NCBI GenBank assembly: GCA_963725425.1
Contig: CAVRYJ010000006.1
Span: 620,001 to 684,000 of the forward strand
From: Clostridium_I sp963725425
GTDB lineage: Bacteria > Bacillota > Clostridia > Clostridiales > Clostridiaceae
Direction of reading: 5' to 3'
Length of the DNA: 64,000 bases
The notes beneath the pieces were generated by a model, which was not told where the DNA came from, did not search any database, and worked only from the letters and a program-made list of their open reading frames with translations. Position 1 is the stretch's first letter, and every line of letters begins with the position of its first letter. Of this stretch, positions 39,017 to 47,993 are shown piece after piece. The translations under genes were made by a program, and so were the position numbers.

Positions 39017-39937
39017 CTATTGATTATTGTAGCCAAAACTTTTTGCTATTTTTTTATAATTTGGTGCTGATACTCCATATTCATCAGCTAATCTTACTAC
39101 TTCAAAAATAAGTCCATCCATCTCTGTATGTTTTCCTGCTACCAAATCCTTTTGCATGGAAGCAGTAGACTCTGGTTCCATGGCATCTAATATTTTAAGA
39201 TTTGAAGGTAAAAGATCTATTTCAAAGGATAATCCCATGGCAGAAGCAATTTCTTGTATTTCTCTAACAAGATTTCTAAAGGTTTCACGGTGTTCCGGAA
39301 TGTCACGCATTTCACTGGCATTTACATTATAAAATGCTCCACAGGTTGCATATGCTGAAACAAAAGAGAACTTTTGAAAGGTATCTCTCACTATATTATC
39401 TGAAATAATACCCTTTATGCCACTGTTAGTTAAGACTTCATTAATTGCAAGTAATTTATCATATGGAACTGCTTGATTTTTTCTTTCTCCATATACCACA
39501 CGAAGAAACTTACCCATATGCGTAATTTCCCCGGGACCAGAAACATAGCCTACTATGTATACACAACCATCTAAAACATATGCATCTTTGAATTTTTCAT
39601 ATATCTTGTCGCCAATACCAATTCCATTTAAAATTGGTATAATTACAGTATCTTTATGTGATACTCTTTTTAGTAATGGTAGTATTTCATCAAGTGAATA
39701 CGCTTTTACACATATAAATATCACGTCTGGGCTATCATTATAATCCTCACTACTAAATGCCTTAACATTCTTAAGTTCTAAATTACCTTTGATTCCAGAT
39801 TTCAATCTTAGTCCACTTTCCTTAATCTTTTTTAAATGCTCACCTCTAGCAATAAATGTTACATCATAACCACTGGAAGCCAAAAATCCACCAATACTTC
39901 CACCTGTTCCCCCTGCACCAACTATTAGAAATTTCAT
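39017..39937 (-). CDS. Ketopantoate reductase family NADPH-dependent oxidoreductase
   Basis: The 306-residue protein has an N-terminal Rossmann fold (MKFLIVGAGGTGGSIGGFLA) and the PanE-type catalytic lysine region VRDTFQKFSFVSAYATCGAF, followed by GKHTEMDGL. True PanE reduces ketopantoate for coenzyme A synthesis. Many clostridial paralogues have other substrates, and no other pantothenate genes are adjacent, so I do not assign panE. The start is the ATG at 39937, after AGGAGTG; the longer reading has no good site. It is probably co-transcribed with the acylphosphatase gene. Confidence 0.85.
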   Translation of the reverse strand: MKFLIVGAGGTGGSIGGFLASSGYDVTFIARGEHLKKIKESGLRLKSGIKGNLELKNVKAFSSEDYNDSPDVIFICVKAYSLDEILPLLKRVSHKDTVIIPILNGIGIGDKIYEKFKDAYVLDGCVYIVGYVSGPGEITHMGKFLRVVYGERKNQAVPYDKLLAINEVLTNSGIKGIISDNIVRDTFQKFSFVSAYATCGAFYNVNASEMRDIPEHRETFRNLVREIQEIASAMGLSFEIDLLPSNLKILDAMEPESTASMQKDLVAGKHTEMDGLIFEVVRLADEYGVSAPNYKKIAKSFGYNNQ

Positions 39938-39981
39938 AATTATCACTCCTTTCATAACAAATACATCTATTAGATTTTAAT

Positions 39982-40769
39982 CTATTTTTTGCCTTTTGCT
40001 TTATTGCCTTTCACTTTTGTTTTACTCTCCACGCCAGTTCCCATATCCATTTGAATTCCAAACATTTCAGAAACATCATCTTCTTCAATTACTCTGGCAC
40101 TTCTGGTTTTAGATTTTTCTAACAATTTAGTTGACTCTTTACTTACTGCTAAGGAAATAATATCATCTATATTTATATTTCTAAGTTCAAAGAACAGTAC
40201 TGGATTATCATCTAGCCTTGCTCCTACTCCATAAAGAGCAGCAGCGACATGTTTACACATCCTAGCTGAATCGGGGCAACTACAGTTTAATTTTATTTCC
40301 TTTGGCGCAGGAAATAATCCTTTGCCATGGGCAGTAAACAATTCCGTCAATGTTTTGGGAAATTTCCCTTCAATAAGTTCTTGCAAGGAAGCTATTTTCC
40401 CAGCACAATCTTTTATTATTGTTTCCCATAGTTTTTTGATAAGGGTGCAATATTAATTTCTATGTTGTATGGTTTTGTGCTACTACCCTGAACAATAGCT
40501 GTAATATTTCCCTTGCTAATATCTAGATCCAGCACCGCTCCATTACGAACGTAGGTTCTTCCCCTTACAATACGACTTGAATAATCAGAATAGCTCTCCA
40601 AATTTTTATTCCAAGCCTCTCCCCACCAAGTTTTTGCTAGTTTTCTTCCTTCAATTATTACAGGTGAAATATTAGGATTTTTCTTTTTTAATTTTTCAAC
40701 ACTTACCTCTGCTTTTGCTCTTTTTTCTGCAGCAGAAACATATTTTGGAAACCCACCATAATTAGACAT
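39982..40769 (-). pseudogene. SWIM zinc-finger protein paired with the SNF2 helicase, frameshifted
   Basis: The repaired product is about 262 residues. The N-terminal half contains AKTWWGEAWNKNLESYSDYS, a conserved part of SWIM-domain proteins. The second half carries the SWIM zinc motif CSCPDSARMCKHVAAALYG. The frame breaks at the T6 run at 40432-40437; one missing base restores LSKKLWETIIKDCAGKIASL. The ATG at 40769 follows GGAGGATAAT. It lies 73 bp downstream of the SNF2 gene, a pairing seen in many bacteria and suggesting a joint DNA- or chromatin-like function that is still undefined. Confidence 0.82.
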
Positions 40770-40842
40770 TCATTATCCTCCTTGAATTCCTTAATTCATC
40801 TAATGCAAAAAGCCTTGCATGGCTCCTAGTTATTTTTATAAA

Positions 40843-43518
40843 CTATACTGACAATGTAAACAAATCCATAAGTTGTTTATTATCCATTTCAGTTATCCAG
40901 TTTTCTTTCATATCTGGTATGATTTCTTTTGAAAGTTTTGTTTTATCTTCAAGCATTAAATCTATTTTTTCTTCTATTGTCCCTTTCATAATAAACTTAT
41001 GAACTATAACATTTTTCTTTTGTCCTATTCTGAAAGCTCTATCTGTTGCCTGATTTTCAGATGCTGGGTTCCACCATCTATCAAAATGTATAACATGATT
41101 AGCTGCCGTAAGGTTAAGTCCTACTCCTCCTGCTTTAATAGAAAGCACCATAAATGGCACATACTCCGTGCCCTGAAATTTTGCCACAATATCTTTTCTC
41201 TTTTTTACTGGTATTTCACCATGTAGCACTAGACCCTTATGTTTAAAAATAGTCTCAAGAAAATCACTAAGTGGTTCTACAATTTCTTTAAACTGAGTAA
41301 ATACAATGACTCTTTCTCTCTTTTCATATATGTTTTCGCAAATTTCCCGTAGCCTTTCAAACTTGCCGCTTTCCTTTTCTATGTAATTATTTGTGCCAAG
41401 ATATTCATCTGGATGGTTACAAATTTGTTTAAATTTCATTATGGAAGAAAGTACTAAACCTTTACGATTTATGCCATCTTCACTATTTTCAAGTTTTTTC
41501 TTTAAATCATTTACAAGTTTATTATATAATACTGCTTGCTTTTTTGTAAGATTTGCATAAGTTTTCATTTCAATCTTTTCAGGTAAATCTGAAATTATTG
41601 TCTTATCTGTCTTTAATCTTCTTAAAACAAAAGGGTTTACAATTCGCTTTAATTTTCCATAGCCAACTACGTTTTCTTTAAGTTTCTTTGTGAAATCAGT
41701 AAATTCTTTAGAACTTCCAAGTAATCCTTTATTTAAAAAATCAAATAAAGACCATAAATCTGAAAGACGATTTTCTATAGGTGTACCTGTCATAGCAATT
41801 TTATATTTAGCCTTTAACTGCTTTACAGTTTTTGTTTGCCTAGTTCCAGGATTTTTGATTGCCTGTGCTTCGTCTAAAATAATAGAATCCCAAGTTACAT
41901 TTTTCATCCACTCATATTTTAAAACCATTCCATATGTTGTTATGAAAAGTTCATAATCTTCTTCTAAAACACTTTCATCATTATATGTATTTTTGTTTTC
42001 AGTAGGATGCATAACATAATATTTAAGTGAAGGTGCAAACTTTTTTATTTCATCCATCCAGTTTCCTATTAGTGATGCTGGTACAATAAGCAAAGCTCTT
42101 TCATGTTTAATAGTCCTAGCATAATTCAGTAGTGCTATAACCTGAATGGTTTTCCCAAGTCCCATATCATCTGCAAGACAAGCCCCAAGTCCAAGTTTTT
42201 TCATGAAATAGAGCCAATTTAGTCCTCTCTCTTGATAAACACGCAATTTAGCATGAAAATCATCACCGCAGTTAATGGAATCAATAGTATCTGGATGAGT
42301 GAGTTTTCTAACAACTGAACTAATCCACTGCCCATTTGTAACTTCAAGTTCCAGACTCTCCTTAGGAACCTTTAATATCTTTTCAGCATTAAGTTCAAAA
42401 CGCATAGCTTCAACCATATTCATTTCATCATTGTCTATAAGTTTTTGCGCTCTTTCATATGCTTTCAAAGTCTCCTTTAGTTTTTCATGATTTACTTCTA
42501 CCCATTTTCCCTTAATAAAAGCTAAACCCTCTGCTTCTGATAATAACTTTTTTAGTTCTAGGACATCAATTTTTTCACCGCCAAGATACAATTCAGTATT
42601 AAAATCAACTAATGACTCAAAGGTTAACTTTGAAGGTTCTTTACTGCCAACGGTTACAGACATTTTCAAAGAATTAGATTTGCTTTTCCACCAGTTTGGT
42701 ATACGACATAAAATACCTGCCTCTTCGTAAATAGTTATTTCCTTCAAAAAGGTATATGCCTCTTCTATAGTTAAACCAATAGGCTGAAATATTTCTCCTG
42801 TTTCCACAAGTTTTGAAATAAACGGGCTCTTTTCACAGGCCTTATTTACTGTTCCAAGAAGTTCTAAAAGTTTTTTATTATCTTTCCCATATTCAATAAG
42901 TGCATTTTTAAGTGGTAAATGCTTTGACGTACCATCTTTTGATACCAAAGTTGAATAGGTAGCTAGAAATGCAAAAGGGTATTTTCCTTTTTTACTCTCA
43001 ACTAAGTGAAAATAAACTTTTCCAACAAGATGAATATTACTGTTAAAGGAAGCAAAAAATTGCTGGGCACTTCCATTATAGTTTTGTATCATAGCATCAA
43101 AGACACTATTTAACCTTTGCCATACCTTAAGAAGCCATTTATCATCTAAATTTTCTGCACCAATTAAATAAGGAGCATTTGCCAAGATTTCTTTTATTTC
43201 TTCCTCATCTATGTCAGCCTTGCTTTTTTCACGTAAAAACTCTATATCTGGGTTCTTGGATAATTTATTCACGAAAGAAGACGCAATTAATCTTATATAA
43301 TTAATTGCTTCAGGTAATTCAACCTTTATTTCTGATAAGCCAAGATAAAGCAGTGCTTCATCCGCATTTTTTGTGAAGCGATTATAAAATTCTTCCTGCA
43401 GAAAAACTTGATTTTCATCAAGTTTTTCATTGGTCTCTTGAAAATCAATTTCAAATGAGCCTTCAGGCTTTATTACAATAATTAGTTCTTTATTCTCTTC
43501 TTTACTGTTTAATACCAT
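40843..43518 (-). CDS. SNF2 family DNA-dependent ATPase/helicase
   Basis: This large protein of about 890 residues has an N-terminal bacterial SNF2-associated region (roughly 1-410), then the two RecA-like lobes. Motif I is LADDMGLGKTIQVIAL, motif II ILDEAQAIKNP, motif III MTGTPIENRLSDLWSLF, and motifs V and VI LSIKAGGVGLNLTAANHVIH with RAFRIGQKKNV. Such proteins translocate on double-stranded DNA, with unknown purpose in bacteria. I place the start at 43518, because the ATG at 43530 directly touches AAAGGA with no spacer; this is uncertain. The SWIM gene follows. A truncated paralogue of the N-terminal domain lies at 27871. Confidence 0.9.
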   Translation of the reverse strand: MVLNSKEENKELIIVIKPEGSFEIDFQETNEKLDENQVFLQEEFYNRFTKNADEALLYLGLSEIKVELPEAINYIRLIASSFVNKLSKNPDIEFLREKSKADIDEEEIKEILANAPYLIGAENLDDKWLLKVWQRLNSVFDAMIQNYNGSAQQFFASFNSNIHLVGKVYFHLVESKKGKYPFAFLATYSTLVSKDGTSKHLPLKNALIEYGKDNKKLLELLGTVNKACEKSPFISKLVETGEIFQPIGLTIEEAYTFLKEITIYEEAGILCRIPNWWKSKSNSLKMSVTVGSKEPSKLTFESLVDFNTELYLGGEKIDVLELKKLLSEAEGLAFIKGKWVEVNHEKLKETLKAYERAQKLIDNDEMNMVEAMRFELNAEKILKVPKESLELEVTNGQWISSVVRKLTHPDTIDSINCGDDFHAKLRVYQERGLNWLYFMKKLGLGACLADDMGLGKTIQVIALLNYARTIKHERALLIVPASLIGNWMDEIKKFAPSLKYYVMHPTENKNTYNDESVLEEDYELFITTYGMVLKYEWMKNVTWDSIILDEAQAIKNPGTRQTKTVKQLKAKYKIAMTGTPIENRLSDLWSLFDFLNKGLLGSSKEFTDFTKKLKENVVGYGKLKRIVNPFVLRRLKTDKTIISDLPEKIEMKTYANLTKKQAVLYNKLVNDLKKKLENSEDGINRKGLVLSSIMKFKQICNHPDEYLGTNNYIEKESGKFERLREICENIYEKRERVIVFTQFKEIVEPLSDFLETIFKHKGLVLHGEIPVKKRKDIVAKFQGTEYVPFMVLSIKAGGVGLNLTAANHVIHFDRWWNPASENQATDRAFRIGQKKNVIVHKFIMKGTIEEKIDLMLEDKTKLSKEIIPDMKENWITEMDNKQLMDLFTLSV

Positions 43519-43550
43519 GTATTCTTTCATCCTTTCATATTCAGGACCCT

Positions 43551-43592
43551 AACTATTGGAAGTTTACTATTAACAATAAACTTCCAATAGTT
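43551..43592. repeat. 16-bp inverted repeat at the AAA relic end
   Basis: Arms AACTATTGGAAGTTTA and TAAACTTCCAATAGTT are perfect complements around a 10-base loop. The right arm is the last codons of the relic gene (KLLEVYC), the left arm its inverted copy. Confidence 0.6.
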
Positions 43593-43660
43593 TCTTTTCC
43601 ATTTCCCCGATTTCAACTGTAACTTCTTCAGATGTTCCTGTAGCATTAAATTCTTTTTCC
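43570..43660 (-). pseudogene. C-terminal remnant of an AAA-ATPase/PD-(D/E)XK gene
   Basis: Read on the minus strand, LEKEFNATGTSEEVTVEIGE and MEKKLLEVYC then stop match the tail of the intact gene at 30333-31922 (EEVTVKIAEKEKKLIEVYC), with 15 of 19 residues the same. Nothing upstream continues the match. It is the 3' stub of a deleted paralogue placed directly before the SNF2 gene. The rest of the 265-bp gap to the methyltransferase gene shows no gene. Confidence 0.7.
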
Positions 43661-43795
43661 AATAATGCTCTCACCCCATGTATTTCTCATATTACCCTAT
43701 TCTTATTTTATCACATTTTCTTGTTTCTAATCTGTTACATTGTTAATATAGCTTATTATGTTACAAGAAGTCGCATACTTTTTCAAATAAATAAT

Positions 43796-44452
43796 CTATT
43801 TCTTACCTAAAACAAAATAATGCCATGAATCATAATCATGTCCTTCAAATACAACGTCTTGCACCTGTTTAACTGTTATTAACTTGAAATCTACAAGCAA
43901 CTCTTTTATAGAATTCCCATCCACGTAAAAATGTGGTATATTGTTCTCGGGTCCATCTTCAATTTTAACTACTGTATTTTCATCTAACTTTGGAAATCCA
44001 GCCTTTTTAAAACCAAATGTATTTTTTGAACATAATGTAATATAAAATTCACCATCTTCTTTTAAAACACGGCTAATCTCTGCCAGTATTCTCTTAATTC
44101 CTTTACTATCAGTATGGGAAATAACATGATAAGCTAATAAGCAATCAAAACTATTATCTTCGAATGGTAGTTTTAACATATCTGATAACTTTGCATTTAT
44201 GTCTAAGTTTTGTTCTTCTGCCCATGTATTAAGACCACTGACAGCTACTTCTGAAAGGTCGATTGATGCAACTACAAAACCTGCCTTTGCAAATTGTATG
44301 GAGTGTCTTCCCCTTCCACACCCCAAATCTAAAAATGTTTTAAACTTTTTTTCTTTCCACCTGTTTATCAAATAGTAAGACTCTTCACTAGGTGTAAACC
44401 ATATCTTATCCGTACTTTTATTCCAATCCCATGATTTTGATATATTATTCAT
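43796..44452 (-). CDS. Class I SAM-dependent methyltransferase
   Basis: The 218-residue protein has motif I FLDLGCGRGRHSIQFAKAGF at about residues 36-55, the acidic loop VASIDLSEVAV, and motif IV SFDCLLAYHVISHTDSKGIK. This is the UbiE/Tellurite-resistance-like subgroup with a histidine-rich motif IV. The substrate, a small molecule or a metalloid, cannot be told. The ATG at 44452 follows AGGAGGAG. It is 31 bp downstream of a peptidase-like gene on the same strand. Confidence 0.85.
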   Translation of the reverse strand: MNNISKSWDWNKSTDKIWFTPSEESYYLINRWKEKKFKTFLDLGCGRGRHSIQFAKAGFVVASIDLSEVAVSGLNTWAEEQNLDINAKLSDMLKLPFEDNSFDCLLAYHVISHTDSKGIKRILAEISRVLKEDGEFYITLCSKNTFGFKKAGFPKLDENTVVKIEDGPENNIPHFYVDGNSIKELLVDFKLITVKQVQDVVFEGHDYDSWHYFVLGKK

Positions 44453-44483
44453 TTTCTCCTCCTAATAGTTATCTAATCTATAC

Positions 44484-45242
44484 TCATTTTAAGATGATAT
44501 AGTTCTTTTTAATATACTCAATCCACTGATTTTGCAATTCATTTTCTGTCATACCAAAAACCTCAACAAAATTATTAGGTGATTTTATTAAATTATATAA
44601 TTTATCATAGCCAAACATATTAACTATTGATTCAACTATAGTATATGAATATTGGTACCCATCTTTCTTAAAAAATGCTTGAAAATCTTCTCTAGTATCT
44701 AGATCATTAAAGGAAGGCACTGCATTATTTTCTAATCCTATTTTAACTGTATTTTTTATCCAATTTTCATTGTTATCCTTTGCCTCGAAAGACGCAATTC
44801 CCTCATCTAGCCACCTAGGAATATCATCATTTATTTTCTTAATTATAATATGTACAAATTCGTGAACAGCAGTATTTAACACATTATTAAATGTAGATCC
44901 AGGTGGTGGATTTAAGGGAGATGCTATAACAATTTTTCCTACCCCTAATCCTCCCCTTATCCAATCAGGTGCATCTGGAAACCCAAGAACTATATGCAAT
45001 TAATTAAGGTCTGATTGAATCTCAACAATTAACTTTTCTTCAAGCTGTTGCTTTAAGTTGTTTGTAACTTTGTTATAGTTAGCTTCAAGAACCTTAGTAA
45101 CTTTATCTATACATGATTTATCTACTGCGCTGAAATTAATTATAAAGTGCTGACTTTCAAATTTTAGATTTGGCTTGCATATTTCTTCGTCATTTATCTG
45201 TTCTATTTTTACTCTAGGTTGATTATTTTTTATAGTTTCCAT
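44484..45242 (-). pseudogene. Peptidase MA-like metalloprotease, interrupted by a stop codon
   Basis: The full-length reading of about 252 residues is a gluzincin-type zinc peptidase with VHEFVHIIIKK (HExxH) and the downstream glutamate in RWLDEGIASFEA. A TAA at 45000-45002 splits it in the same frame between SDLN and LHIVLGFPDAPDW; a CAA or GAA codon there would restore one protein. No indel is needed, so this may be a genuine nonsense mutation. The start is the ATG at 45242 after GGAGG. No signal peptide is visible, and the substrate is unknown. Confidence 0.75.
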
Positions 45243-45326
45243 ATTTTTTTCCTCCATTGTATAATAAATCTATTATAATAGATTATATAGATCTTTTCAA
45301 AATAAATTATAAAGAAGGAATAAATT

Positions 45327-46136
45327 ATGCTAACAGAAAAAATACAATTATGGGAAGAATCATCTTATAAAGATATTGGAAGTAATCACTTCATGCCAAC
45401 ACTGAATACCTATATTCTAGATGGAGATAAAAAAAGAGGAGCTGTTTTGATTTGCCCTGGAGGTGGCTACAACTTTACGTCGCCAAGAGAAGCTGAACCT
45501 ATAGCTCTTAAGTTTAATGCTGCTTCTTATGATGCTTTTGTACTAAATTATAGTGTAAATCCAAACCTGCATCCTCAGCCTATTTTGGATTTATCAAAAG
45601 CCATGTGCATAATACGTGAAAATGCTGACAAGTGGAACATCGATAGCAATAAAATTGCGGTTTGTGGTTTTTCCGCCGGTGGTCACCTGGCAGCTAGCCT
45701 TGGGGTTCACTGGAGCAAACCGTATCTTAGCGGTACTCCTGAAATGAATAAACCCAATGCTCTCATTTTAGGATATCCAGTTATAACATCAGGGAATTTT
45801 GCTCATAGAGATTCTTTCAACTGTCTTTTAGGAAAAAATCCAAGTGATTCTCTGCTCTCTGAGATGTCTTTAGAAAAGGAGGTTTCTTCCCTAACCCCAC
45901 CCACATTTTTATGGCATACCTTTAATGATGGATTAGTACCTGTTGAAAACACGCTTCTTTTTGCCAATACTTTAAGTGAAAATAATATCCCGTTTGAGCT
46001 ACATATTTATCCAGATGGTCCCCATGGACTATCCCTAGCAAACAAGGAAACCGAAGAAAATGGAATGGGAGTATTTCCTCATGTAGCAACTTGGATGCCA
46101 CTATGCATTCAATGGCTAAATACATTATTTAGTTAG
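45327..46136 (+). CDS. Alpha/beta-hydrolase, acetyl-xylan-esterase-like
   Basis: The 269-residue protein has the oxyanion-hole motif CPGGGYNFTSPREAEP, the nucleophile elbow VCGFSAGGHLAASLG, an acidic residue in WHTFNDGLVPVENTL, and the histidine in YPDGPHGLSLA. This is the BD-FAE/Axe-like esterase group that removes acetyl or related groups from sugars in the cytoplasm. No signal peptide is present. The ATG at 45327 has AGAAGGA upstream. It is monocistronic and faces away from the peptidase gene. Confidence 0.87.
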   Translation: MLTEKIQLWEESSYKDIGSNHFMPTLNTYILDGDKKRGAVLICPGGGYNFTSPREAEPIALKFNAASYDAFVLNYSVNPNLHPQPILDLSKAMCIIRENADKWNIDSNKIAVCGFSAGGHLAASLGVHWSKPYLSGTPEMNKPNALILGYPVITSGNFAHRDSFNCLLGKNPSDSLLSEMSLEKEVSSLTPPTFLWHTFNDGLVPVENTLLFANTLSENNIPFELHIYPDGPHGLSLANKETEENGMGVFPHVATWMPLCIQWLNTLFS

Positions 46137-46285
46137 AAATTATACTTTATTTCAATATATATAACAATAGGATTGAGACAATTTTTTAAAGGCACAGAAT
46201 TTGGGAGATAATTTTCAAAAATGAGGAAAAAATAAAACATTATACGATTCAATATTGGAATAGGATTTGGTTTTATGTATTAAAA

Positions 46286-46323
46286 AATGCCGCCAAGAAT
46301 TAGTATCGATTCTTGGCGGCATT
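46286..46323 (-). terminator. Intrinsic terminator of the MBL-fold gene
   Basis: A 15-bp perfect stem AATGCCGCCAAGAAT with an 8-base loop is followed by TTTTAATAC on the minus strand. It lies between two convergent genes and can serve both. Confidence 0.9.
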
Positions 46324-46344
46324 CAAAATAAACGTAACCTCTGT

Positions 46345-47697
46345 TTATGAAATATTATTTCCTTCAAAATTATATATCTTTCCCTCTTCAGGCAGAAATC
46401 TCATACCACAATTGATATGAAAATTTTCCGGATAAAATCCGTGTAAAGGTATTAACCAATCAGCATTAATAATTTCAGCAATATGCCTTAAGTCATCAGG
46501 ATTTGCATGGCCAGTTGACCCTACATACTTGTATTCTATACCTAATTTATTTAAAAAATCTTTCATAGCATTGTAATTAAAATCGTATTCTCCTAGTGGT
46601 GTTCCATTAGAATGAATATAAATGCCGTTATCAGTATTTATATTCAGCAAACTCAATAGATTATGAAAACTGTTCTGCATAAGATATTCCCTACTTTTTT
46701 CATTGATATCATTTAATGATATTTTTTGTGAATTGATATAAAATTCAATAACATCTTCATGAAATCTACCATTATCAAATGTATCATCTTCAATAATATA
46801 AAAATCATCTATCCCAAGCATAGTATTTGCAATATATGCAGTAGGTAATTCCAGTACTAATCTTCTTCCTGACTTCTTTGCTACTTGATAAAATTCACTT
46901 ATCCTGTCTATATTTCTATGATAGATATTAAATAAAGCAATTTCAGGTTTTCCTGTAAGTTCACCAATTATTCTATCCTCCAAATCCTTTTCTTCGCTAG
47001 GTATTGCATACTTAGCCATACTATTTTCTTTTCCTATTGTGGTAGATTCTAAAATCAAAATATTAGTTCCAATCTTTGCTGCTTTATGTGCCATTTCAAA
47101 CGTCCATTCTGGATGAAGCCCACTAAGCCTTAAGTCCCCTGAATATAATATTTTCACATCTGGTGTTTCCACAAGATATGAACAAGCACCCATTACATCG
47201 TGATCAACCCTTAATGCAGTGACCCCTATTTTTCCAAACTGTAGCACTTGATTATAACCTATGCAGTTATAGTCCCTTGTTCCTAATACACCTTCACCTA
47301 TTTTTTCAAGGACATGATAAAACTTCAAACTCTCCTCTGACATATATACAGTTATGTTCTCATCTATTAATCCAATATGCTGCATATGATCCAAATGGAG
47401 GTGTGATATAAAAACCTTTGTTTTCACATCGTATTTTTCCAATGGTATGATTTGCATTTTGTCCGGTATATTACTTTGTGTATAAAATCCATCTATCTCC
47501 GGAAGTAGCCCTAATGTAAGATAACTCTTCACAATATTTTCTAATTTTCCATTAGCTCCATCTACTATAGTACTTATGGTCTTAATTTCTCTTCCAAAAT
47601 CAAGTATAATTCTTTCGTGGCCATATTCTATACTTATTACTGTTCCTCCTATGGTTCTTGTTCCAGAGTAAAATTTTATTCTAGTTTTATTCTTCAT
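46345..47697 (-). CDS. Metallo-beta-lactamase-fold hydrolase, exonuclease-like
   Basis: The 450-residue protein has the zinc motif SHLHLDHMQHIG, a second histidine near RVDHDVMGACSYL, and the aspartate in KILYSGDLRLSGLHPEW, followed by a beta-CASP-like insertion. It resembles RNase J or cleavage-factor-like MBL proteins without their C-terminal domain, so an RNA or DNA nuclease role is likely but unproven. The start is the ATG at 47697, the last bases shared with the IS110 element, which has separated the gene from its upstream CAGGAGG. Before the insertion it lay about 75 bp past the ABC binding-protein gene, probably in that operon. Confidence 0.8.
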   Translation of the reverse strand: MKNKTRIKFYSGTRTIGGTVISIEYGHERIILDFGREIKTISTIVDGANGKLENIVKSYLTLGLLPEIDGFYTQSNIPDKMQIIPLEKYDVKTKVFISHLHLDHMQHIGLIDENITVYMSEESLKFYHVLEKIGEGVLGTRDYNCIGYNQVLQFGKIGVTALRVDHDVMGACSYLVETPDVKILYSGDLRLSGLHPEWTFEMAHKAAKIGTNILILESTTIGKENSMAKYAIPSEEKDLEDRIIGELTGKPEIALFNIYHRNIDRISEFYQVAKKSGRRLVLELPTAYIANTMLGIDDFYIIEDDTFDNGRFHEDVIEFYINSQKISLNDINEKSREYLMQNSFHNLLSLLNINTDNGIYIHSNGTPLGEYDFNYNAMKDFLNKLGIEYKYVGSTGHANPDDLRHIAEIINADWLIPLHGFYPENFHINCGMRFLPEEGKIYNFEGNNIS

Positions 47698-47751
47698 AAT
47701 TTTTATCATTCCTTTCGCTTCGCTCAGGCACAAACAAGTTATAAAAAATCA

Positions 47752-47778
47752 TTGCACCTATCCTCACTTTGATATAAT
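47752..47778 (+). promoter_or_regulatory. Promoter of the IS110 candidate bridge RNA
   Basis: TTGCAC at 47752-47757 and TATAAT at 47773-47778 have a 15-base spacer. The first base of the closed RNA structure at 47789 lies about eleven bases past the -10, the expected start distance. Confidence 0.65.
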
Positions 47779-47788
47779 ATTTTTTTAT

Positions 47789-47976
47789 GGGATAGCAATA
47801 CACTACAGAGCACGGGAGGAGGAGTGGCGAATTTATTTCGACCCCGCATAATTATATGTGCCGTCATCCTTTCAAGTACAAACAAGTGGGACATTGAGCC
47901 CGGACTCTTATCATTGGTAATAAGCCATGTTTATTTAGTCGTTGGATGACAGTCAATGTTGCTATCCCTTTTTTAT
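47789..47976 (+). ncRNA. Candidate IS110 bridge RNA, copy B
   Basis: The segment begins GGGATAGCAA and ends with its complement TTGCTATCCC at 47959-47968, followed by a TTTTTT run. Inside are a first branch bounded by GCAC/GTGC, holding GGAGGAGTG at 47818-47826, and a second branch closed by GTCATCC/GGATGAC, holding TTATCATT at 47908-47915. Two internal loops within one long stem are the known bridge-RNA plan for IS110. The first loop is complementary to both right target flanks and the second matches the element's own left end, so they could be target and donor guides. Expression is not shown. Confidence 0.72.
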
Positions 47977-47993
47977 TCTAGGTGGTGATACTT

